A stretch of DNA of 64,000 nt from Rhypophila decipiens. Its lineage: Eukaryota > Ascomycota > Sordariomycetes > Sordariales > Naviculisporaceae. Shown here piece by piece: positions 56,605 to 64,000 of this stretch. The stretch is from NCBI GenBank assembly GCA_033297075.1, contig MU858047.1, forward strand, positions 558,001 to 622,000, in the 5' to 3' direction. Within the stretch, counting starts at the first letter, position 1, and each line of letters opens with the position of its first letter. The position numbers and the translations under genes were made by a program. The notes beneath the pieces are model-generated. The model was not told the DNA's origin, ran no database searches, and saw nothing but the letters and a program-made list of their open reading frames with translations.

Positions 56605-58857
56605 CTACTTCTCCAGGACCTGTGACTTCTCCCTGATCGGCAGAGTCTTGATCTCTTCAGTAGCTGCAGTGTGCGGAACCTCTTCCGCGGCCTTCTTAGC
56701 AGCCTTCCTCGCAGCCTTTCGCGCCTTATCCCGCTCTCTATCCTCCTGCTTCTTCTTCTTGGCCGCCTCTTCCGCCGCGCGAGTGGCCTGGGTGCCACCG
56801 AACTTGTCTCTCCACTCGGCAACCTTCTTGTCATCTATCCGTGTGAACAGGTACTCGGCCTTGCCAAGCTTGTGACCCGGCTTGATCACCTCGGCGTCCC
56901 AAGTATCCGGGATGGAGGCAAGCTCGGTATTCAGCTGACGGACAATCGCCTCACCTGTACCGGGCATATACGGAGAAGAAATGGATGCAAGCAGAGAAGC
57001 AAGGTTGAGAGCAAGACCAATCACTGTCTTGGTTCTCTCAGGGGCTGAAGCCAGGTTGGTGTTGTCCAGGCGATACTGGAGAAGCAAGTTGCCCTGCGAC
57101 GAAATTTCCATGAGCTTCTTGAGTGCTGCACGCAGATGGACAGCCTCCAGCTCTTTGTTGTACTCGGCAAGGAGAGTGTTGATGCTCGCAATCCAGCTGG
57201 GAAAGTCGAAGGTCTCGTCTGTGTACGAGGCTGAGAACTCCGGGACGGTGCCGTCCAGTTTGGCATTAACGAATTTGATGACACGGTTGACAAAATTGCC
57301 AAGGTTGGCCAGAAGTTCGTTATTGTTGGCAGCGGCAAATCCGCTCCATTCAAACTGAAAAGCGTGTCAGTCCCCAGTGTTCCAACTTGAGATGCCAGAT
57401 ATGCTTACCTGTGTGTCGCCACTCTCTGGTCGGTTGGACAAAAGATAGTACCGCCAGACCGAGGGACTAATTCCTGTGTCCTTCGCGCCATCGCCAAACA
57501 CGCCAACACCACGAGACTTGCTGAATTTTGTGTTCTCGTAGTTGAGATACTCCGACGTCGAGATGCAGTGAAGCATGGTCCAAACACCAGCCTCGGCGCC
57601 AATCAAAGAGCTGGGGAAAATGACCGTGTGGAAGGGAACCTGTGCTGCGAGTTAGACGGGTCCAATTTAGACTTGAGGGTCGAGTTGAGACTCACATTGT
57701 CCTTTCCCATAAATTGGTAGAGCTTGACCTCATCAGGATTCTTCCACCACTTCTCCCACTGGTCGGTATATGTCGCCGTGATCGATGGGTATCCGAAGCA
57801 AGCGTCAAACCACACATAAATGACCTTCTTCTCGTACCCGGGCAGCGGCACTGGGACGCCCCACTTCATATCGCGTGTGATGGATCGTCCCTCCAGGCCG
57901 CGATCTATCCAGCTCTTGGTAATGGCGATACCGTTCGACGACCAGTGCCCTTCCTTACTTGACTTTTCGAACCATTTTTGGACGTCGGATTGTAGCTTGT
58001 CGAGTCGGATGAAGATATGGGCGGTTTCCCGCGGTACGGGGGAGGCCCCATCAACCTTGCATTTGGGGTTGATGAGCTCAAAGGGATCTAGCAGGTTGCC
58101 ACATTTATCGCATCTATTGGCAAGTCAGTCTCGAGTCTGGCCATGCTTTTGCGTACACCTGAGGTATGGATCCAACCAGGAGAACCTCCTAGTCCACTGG
58201 GTATGCTTACTGGTCACCACGAGCGTCCTCATATCCGCATGCCTAAAAGACCGAAAGTCAGCAAACAAGTTTTATAGCCACATATTGAACAGAGCCAGCA
58301 GGATATACGCACAGGTTTGGGACATGTGCCCTCGACGAACCGATCGGCAAGGAAAGCCTCATGTTTCTCGCAGTACGGCTGCGTGGTGATTCTCTCCTCC
58401 AGGAAACCGGCCTTGTGGAGCTTGAGGAAGCAGTCCTGGACAATCTTTGTCTGCTCTGGGGTGGTAGTCCGTCCGAAATGGTCGAAGCCGATCTCGAACC
58501 AATCGTAGATGGCCTTGTGTTTGACATGAAACTCGTCGCAGAGGGCCTGGGGCGTGACTCCAGCTTCGAGAGCCCGAGTCTCGGTGGCTGTTCCGTACTC
58601 GTCTGTTCCGCATATGTACAGCGTCGGGCGGTTACGCAGCTTGCTGTATCCTGGGGTGAAAAATAAAGTATTAGTTTTCTAGCTAGCCTTTCTTAGACTT
58701 GGAACCACTTACGTGAAAAGACGTCGGCGCTAAGTGTCGAACCGATGATATTTCCGAGATGGGGCACGTTGTTGACATAAGGAAGAGCGGAGGTAATGAG
58801 GATGTTGTCCTTCCTGCCCGGCTCGGGGAGGATCACTGGTTTCGTTGAAGCAGTCAT
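56605..58857 (-). CDS. MES1: Methionyl-tRNA synthetase, cytosolic
   Basis: Six exons: 58857-58713, 58650-58313, 58242-58211, 58113-57696, 57639-57409 and 57354-56605, 1914 nt, 637 aa. The class I core has [17 protein letters not shown] (HIGH-type HLGN), [14 protein letters not shown], a zinc-binding pair [16 protein letters not shown] rebuilt over the 32-nt third exon, [16 protein letters not shown] and the [12 protein letters not shown] loop (KMSKS variant). The anticodon-binding helical domain has [12 protein letters not shown]. The C-terminal tail is Lys/Ala-rich coiled coil ([25 protein letters not shown]). It charges initiator and elongator tRNA-Met. The ATG at 58857 (MTASTKPVI) is chosen; an upstream in-frame ATG at 58902 is possible. 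Confidence 0.96.
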
Positions 58858-59563
58858 TGTCGCGATGGCCGATGGTGGGGTGAATACGGACGGTAGTTGC
58901 AATGCTAAAAGAAGAACTCTTGTCTGTTAGCCTCGACTTTAAAGGCTTGCAATTGCCCAAGTATTCACCTTCGAAAGATTGGTCAGAAAGGAGTCACTGC
59001 TGTGCTTGACTCATCCGCTTGTGCCTTCTGGAACTGCGTTTTATAGTGGCTGGAAAAGAAAAGTCAAAACAACAGAGGTGCTAGGCACCAACACTAGGAA
59101 AAAGTATAATATAAAAAACTAATATATCACCGCCGAATTTAACTTTAAATGACTGTATCGGCGAGAGTTATAGACCGACGAGTCACTGGCTGTTTTGACT
59201 TTAAAAATCCTAAACTTTATCGAGGGAAGCAGATATGTTCTGGAACTGCGACTTCCAACCACATTGGAATTGCGCCCGACCCCTTGGGTGACTGCGGGGT
59301 CCTGTCAGGGAAGTTCTTGCCCCGCGATTTTGCCCCACCAAATTTTCCATACGTCAGGTACCAAGGGGACCGGGACCATGCTGAAGGAAGCTTCTTTATG
59401 AACTTTCATAGTGACTTTTTCGACTTGTGCAATCTCATCCCATCTCTTCCAGGCGACCTTTCTTGTGTAATGAGATCCCGGTAGAATCTATCAGAAAAAT
59501 TGCGGGCCAAGATCTCTCCATCCTCCTATCTACAAGTCACTTCCAACATATTCTTCAACAGAA
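58858..59563. promoter_or_regulatory. Divergent promoter region of MES1 and LTO1
   Basis: 706 bp, AT-rich near 59,100. No gene recognised. Confidence 0.5.
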
Positions 59564-60094
59564 ATGGCCAACGATCCGTTCGAGGATATCCTCAACCTCG
59601 AGGAGCAATTTTACCAGGAAGGGTACAAGCAAGGCCAAGAGGATGGAGGTGCAGCCGGGCGATCTGAGGGACGCTCATTGGGACTTGAAAAGGGGTTTCA
59701 AAAGTTCGCAGAGGCCGGGATGCTCTATGGCAAGGCCATCGTCTGGGCCAATCGGCTACCAGCTGTCAAGTCGAGACATCAAGCTAGCGACACCTCTGTT
59801 GGAGAAGGGAAAGAGACCGAGATCAATAGGTCATCTTCCTTGGCACTCCCGAGTCTGCCAGACAATGGAAGGCTGGAGAAGCATGTTACAACTCTGTATG
59901 CGCTCGTGGAGGCCGAGACACTTTCGACCGAGAACAACGACGAGGCAGTGAACGACTTTGACGACAGAATAAAGCGAGCGCAAGGCAGAGCAAAGATGAT
60001 CGAGAGGATTGTGGGTGAAGGAGCGGCCGCAAAGACCAAGACGCAAGCACCAACAAGCCCAACGAAGACTGCAAGCCGTGGACTTGATATATGA
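59564..60094 (+). CDS. LTO1: LTO1/ORAOV1-like protein (deca-GX3)
   Basis: Single exon, 176 aa. The N-terminus MANDPFEDILNLEEQFYQEGY is followed by spaced glycines in GYKQGQEDGGAAGRSEGRSLG (the deca-GX3 pattern of Lto1 and Yae1). The Yae1-Lto1 complex links the cytosolic Fe-S targeting machinery to Rli1/ABCE1 maturation. The C-terminal half is helical and charged (FDDRIKRAQGRAKMIERIVGEG). Usually a C-terminal Trp aids binding to Cia2-Met18; this protein ends SRGLDI, without Trp. Confidence 0.88.
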   Translation: MANDPFEDILNLEEQFYQEGYKQGQEDGGAAGRSEGRSLGLEKGFQKFAEAGMLYGKAIVWANRLPAVKSRHQASDTSVGEGKETEINRSSSLALPSLPDNGRLEKHVTTLYALVEAETLSTENNDEAVNDFDDRIKRAQGRAKMIERIVGEGAAAKTKTQAPTSPTKTASRGLDI

Positions 60095-60506
60095 GCCATC
60101 CTCGATTTCTTTGCTAGCTGTGACCACTGAGCCCAGAAGGAGCTCAAAGAAATGCTTAAAGCAATGCTTGAAACCGATTGCACCTAGATGAGTCTCCACG
60201 ATAGGTCCAAGAGGAATTGGGACTCACATACTGGTGAACTATGAACCACGCTTTGTGAAGAGTGGAAGGGCCGTTGAAAGGAACACACACACACAGCAAG
60301 GGATTATTTGAGGTCGGGATAAATGAGAATTTGCAGGAGCATGCTATGTACAGCGGCAGGCGGGTTTCAACAAACTCGACCCTGCCACTTTGACTCTACG
60401 CCTCGGTCTCGATCATCAACAGGCCTTCTCATACAAACGATCTGCAGGGGTACCTATATAGATGTTAGCTCATATTCAAGTTGGAGAGAATGGAAAATTC
60501 TGTGAC
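60095..60506. other. Convergent 3' intergenic region
   Basis: Contains a short (AC)n run near 60284-60294. No gene recognised. Confidence 0.5.
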
Positions 60507-61211
60507 CTACTTCTCTGGGTACGAGTTCTCGTCAGCCAGTCCGTACTTGTGCACATCCCATTTTCCAGTCGCCAGGGTCTCGCCACTGGGTAATGGTGGC
60601 AAACCGCCAGTCTGTGCCAGCACGTATTTCGCAGTCTCTGCCCCAGTCTTCTCAAGATACGCAGCCAGGCCTGCCTCCTTTCCGGACTCCTCGGCCTCAA
60701 CGAGAGCCTTGCTACCTTCCTCGCCAATCAGCTCGACACGGGGCTGGGCAGCGCTGCCGACAGTTAGGAGAGCGACCTGCTGGGCCTGGCTGATGGTGCT
60801 GAAGCGGGGATAGTTGCGGCGGTGATCACGCGCCCAGTACCAGTTGTCGGCAATGTCGCCAGCGGGGATGGTGACGGGGTCATCGTACTTCATCGGGTCA
60901 AGGCTACCGGGGGAAGGATTGCGGTTGTAGGGGTTCAGGGGAACGCCATTGGATCGGTTGGGGTCGATGGCGAGGGCGCGACGGATGCGTTCCCAGATTC
61001 CTGTGGATTGGACGGTGTATTTCTGCAGTATAGTGTCGGTCAAACAGCACGACAAGACTTTCGGCGGGGAGACGGGCGAGCACCGAGGGCCGGGTTATAA
61101 GACAAGACGAGAGGAGGGAGCTCCGGGAGATTGAGGCAATTGAATGGTGCGACTTACCTGGCTGATGCTCACAGCATTGCCTGCAGCTTTCGCTACCACT
61201 TTGGAGGCCAT
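60507..61211 (-). CDS. Complex I 21.3 kDa subunit
   Basis: Exons 61211-61158 and 61022-60507 give 189 aa, about 21 kDa. Exon 1 encodes MASKVVAKAAGNAVSISQ, a basic amphipathic mitochondrial-type start; exon 2 goes on KYTVQSTGIWERIRRALAIDP and PSGSLDP-like segments, then IADNWYWARDHRRNYPR. It matches the fungal NADH:ubiquinone oxidoreductase 21.3 kDa subunit known in Neurospora. It is an accessory subunit of the respiratory complex. The end, DVHKYGLADENSYPEK, is followed at once by TAG. Confidence 0.85.
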
Positions 61212-62650
61212 CGTGCGCGGCAGGGGGCCAATGTGGGCAACAATTCGAAATATCGCGAGATGGGATTCCACTCAAGCTGGATTGACTGCTGATGACGGAC
61301 ACGAACAGTTGCGAGCTGAGCTATCCACCCGGAGTTTTGCCGAGCTATGCGGGAGCGGGCTGACGGGCAGGACGGAGAGGATCTGGAGCTTGCCGTTGGT
61401 CCAAGCTTAAGTCCTTAGCTGTTAGGGCCTTGGCAAGGGAACAGACCATCTTGATCCCGGATATGAACGAACCTCCATCTTTCTTTCAGTTTTCCTTCTC
61501 TCGCTTTCTTTTCCAGCCAAATCCTCACGGGTCAAAAGACCGTGCCATCAATGATTGCACCATCTCACATGACTTGCGGAGCACAATCAAAACACCGTGA
61601 TGCGTTGTTGTCCACAGACAAATATTTCTTTAAAAATCATGGAAAGGTTCCCGTTGAGAAGCGTCTTCAATCTCTAAGTGGTGTGGATGCAGAATCAGGA
61701 ACTAAAATGGTAGATATGATGGGAGGCTTTCTGCTGCTGGTTCAGCTCTCATGGCTACCTGTCCAACGCCATTCGGAATATTCTTCATATTGATAGTTTG
61801 CTGCTGCTGCTGCTGCTGACGACCGTCCGTGGTTTCATGCTCCCACAGCGGCAGTTTGCCCAATCCAAGCAGAGCATAGGTCGCCTGTGCTCTTTGGATG
61901 TTTGATATCTGCGCTGGTAGCCCCAGCAAACTGTTGCTTGAGCAATAATAACAGAAAATATAATTTGGTCTCCATTTACGTTGCAGGCGGCCCGGGGCCT
62001 GGTCTGTGTCTGTGTCTCTGTCTTTTTTCTCCTTCCTTTCCTTGCATTCTTTATGCTCACTCACACACAGCAACAAGCTGCATCGCCCACTCAGCCGACA
62101 TCATCTTTCCCCTTGACTACCCCGACTTTTACCTGGACAAATCTCCAACCTCCTCTTGCCCCCTCCTTGAGAACTCGATCCTGTCACCCATCCATCTGTC
62201 TCGCTTTCGTGCCGCAAACAACTTTCCAAGTACGTAGCCCTTCCAAGCCAGGCCAACCTAGCCAGAACATTCGTACCCCATATTGGCGGTCGTCCCCATA
62301 CCACCTGGCAACCCACCCCTGACCCGGCCTCGCCCCCCTTCTCATCGAACTCATCGCGCGCTCTGATTGGCCAGAAGCTTGCGCAACCACCTTCAACGTC
62401 CTGTTTACCTTGGCACCATCAGCCCAAACTCTCATAATTCCGTCTTTTCTTCATCCTCTTTTGTCATCCTCATCCATTCTCCAACACCAAGATTTTCACC
62501 TCATTGCAGTCGCATAACCTTTGCGACCCGGTCTAACACAACTTGAACCTCTGATAGGCGACTTTGTGTAAGCCAGACGGCCTCGCGCAACAAAACTCGC
62601 CTCATTCTTTAACACCTCTTATAGCTTTCCAATCTCCTCAACCTCTCACA
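61212..62650. promoter_or_regulatory. Divergent promoter region of complex I subunit and peroxiredoxin
   Basis: 1439 bp. A (GCT)n run is at 61799-61820. The stretch from about 62400 to the ATG at 62651 is CT-rich, typical of a fungal 5' leader. No gene recognised. Confidence 0.5.
61799..61820. repeat. GCT trinucleotide run
   Basis: Seven consecutive GCT units in an intergenic region. Confidence 0.85.
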
Positions 62651-63950
62651 ATGCCCGTTGAACTTCGCAAGCGCAAGGCCCCGGCCCCCCCTCCTGCGCC
62701 GCCAGCTCCCAAGAAGCAATCCAAGGTGGCCAAGACGGCTGCCAAGGTCAAGGAGGCCGTCACGGAAACGGCCAAGAAAGCTGCTTCAACCGCCAACGGC
62801 GCTGCCACCAAGGCGGCTGAGGCTCTCCCGGCTGCCCCGGCTGCCTTGACCGGTAAGCCCGCCGTCGGCGATGTCATCACTCTCGATGGCTTTGGAGGCG
62901 AGATCGAGACCAACGACGGCACCAAGACCACCCTGAAGGCCCTCGTCGATGAGAGCAAGGCCGGTGTCGTACTTTTCACCTACCCCAAGGCATCTACTCC
63001 GGGATGTAAGTACCTACCTTTTCTTCTTCTTCATTTTGAATGTTTGTGTTTGTGGGACGTGTTATTTTTTATCCAGTTCTCATTTTACTTGTCTTCTGCC
63101 AAACAATCAATCACATATCCATCATCCTCCATTTGCTCCAGATGTCAACAATTTCCCCCAGTTGATACCACTCCTAAAGGCGATAGCAAAGAATTAAAGA
63201 TCAATATCCTTGATATTATCATGTCACCTATCTTCCCCACGCCGCACATTGAGGACCCAGCCCCTAAGCATTTCGCCCCAAAATCCATCCACCTGAAGCA
63301 AAGAAAAGTGAACTAAATGACTAACATTCTCCCAAAAAAAAGGCACCAAACAAGCCTGCCTCTTCCGCGATAAATACACCCCCCTAACAGCATCCGGCCT
63401 CGCCATCTTTGGGCTATCAACCGACAGCCCCAAGGCAAACACCACCTTTAAAGAAAAGCAAAAGCTGCCCTACCCTTTGCTCTGTGATCCCTCGGCTTCC
63501 CTCATCTCGGCAATCGGTCTGAAAAAGGCCCCCAAGGGAACCACCCGCGGCGTGTTTGTAGTTGACAAGAGCGGCAAAGTCCTTGCGTCCGAGGCTGGCG
63601 GGCCGGATGGGACTGTTGCTGTTGTTGAGAAGATTGTGCAGGGTTTGAAGAAGGGTGATGATGCGCCTGCTGCTGCTGCTGATGAGGATGGAGATGCCAA
63701 GATGGAGGATGCCAAGGAGGATGAGGAGAAGAAGCCTGCTGATGAGCCTATTTCTGAGCCTGTTGCTGCTTCTGCTGTTGAAGCTGTGACTGAGGAGAAG
63801 CCTAAGCCTGCTGCTGTTGAGACTGTTCCGGGCACTGCGGACAAGGTTGATGAGCCTGTTGTACCTTCTGCTGTGGTTGCCGAGGAGAAGAAGGAGGAGG
63901 GGGTTAATGGTGAGGGTGAGACGAAGGAGGAGGGTGAGAAGAAGGAATAG
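62651..63950 (+). CDS. Bcp/PrxQ-type peroxiredoxin, nuclear thiol peroxidase-like
   Basis: Exons 62651-63005 and 63343-63950 give 320 aa. The intron (337 nt) falls in the peroxidatic Cys codon: PKASTPG-C-TKQACLFRD. The second Cys, five residues on, is the usual resolving Cys of PrxQ/Bcp enzymes. FGLSTDSPKANTTFKEK and LLCDPSASLISAIGLKK complete the thioredoxin fold. A basic N-terminus (RKRKAPAPPPAPPAPKK) looks like a nuclear localisation signal, as in yeast Dot5. The last 110 residues form an Ala/Pro/Glu/Asp/Lys-rich low-complexity tail, not part of the enzyme. It reduces hydroperoxides. Confidence 0.92.
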
Positions 63951-64000
63951 GCTGTGGAATAATGGGCGAGTTCTTGAATCTGGAGCTTGTGGATTGATTG

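Noticed and set aside
1..64000. CRISPR arrays, bacterial operons or ribosome binding sites
   Set aside because: The window is eukaryotic nuclear DNA; short repeats found are mini- and microsatellites or coding repeats.

Overview
The window is nuclear DNA of a filamentous ascomycete (Pezizomycotina; the gene set fits Sordariomycetes, species not determined). The evidence is short GT-AG introns with CTAAC branch sites, a dispersed single 5S rRNA gene, a Zn2Cys6 regulator, the complex I 21.3 kDa subunit, and fungal-type LOC1, NEM1 and QCR8. Most gene models were spliced by hand; for those, exon lengths sum to whole codons and conserved motifs run across the junctions.

Region 1 (bases 1-12,290) looks like a previously undescribed dikaritin-type RiPP gene cluster, cut by the left edge. 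A minus-strand precursor gene (638 to beyond base 1) encodes a signal peptide followed by Kex2-flanked repeats of 44 residues that share an identical 23-residue block. Around it lie five UstYa-family (formerly DUF3328) genes, at 1300-2321(+), 2880-3719(+), 8147-8884(+), 9429-10324(-) and 11011-12286(+), and a Zn2Cys6 regulator at 4214-6781(-). A palindrome, CATAG-N-CTATG, occurs in every upstream region of these genes and is a candidate operator. In known dikaritin pathways UstYa-type proteins cyclise the core peptide in the secretory pathway after Kex2 cutting. No P450, methyltransferase, tyrosinase or peptidase gene is visible, so the rest of the cluster probably lies left of base 1.

Region 2 (12,400-22,850) is a transition zone. 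It holds a 5S rRNA gene, a 5'-truncated NLR-type ankyrin/ZZ gene, and, head to head with it at a rearrangement junction near 16,610, a decayed ankyrin-subtilisin gene. After these come a 2OG-Fe(II) oxygenase-like gene and a divergent aspartyl-tRNA synthetase paralogue.

Region 3 (23,000-64,000) is conserved housekeeping DNA: a small membrane protein, HIS3, LOC1, a YheT-like alpha/beta hydrolase, the cohesin loader MAU2/SCC4, REX3, prohibitin 1 divergent from QCR8, NEM1, a DUF1761 protein, NHP2, eIF2B-beta, a low-complexity coiled-coil protein, ARD1/NAA10, an SDR, a 21-bp minisatellite, cytosolic MetRS, LTO1, the complex I 21.3 kDa subunit and a Bcp-type peroxiredoxin. No CRISPR array, intact transposon or complete tRNA gene was recognised.
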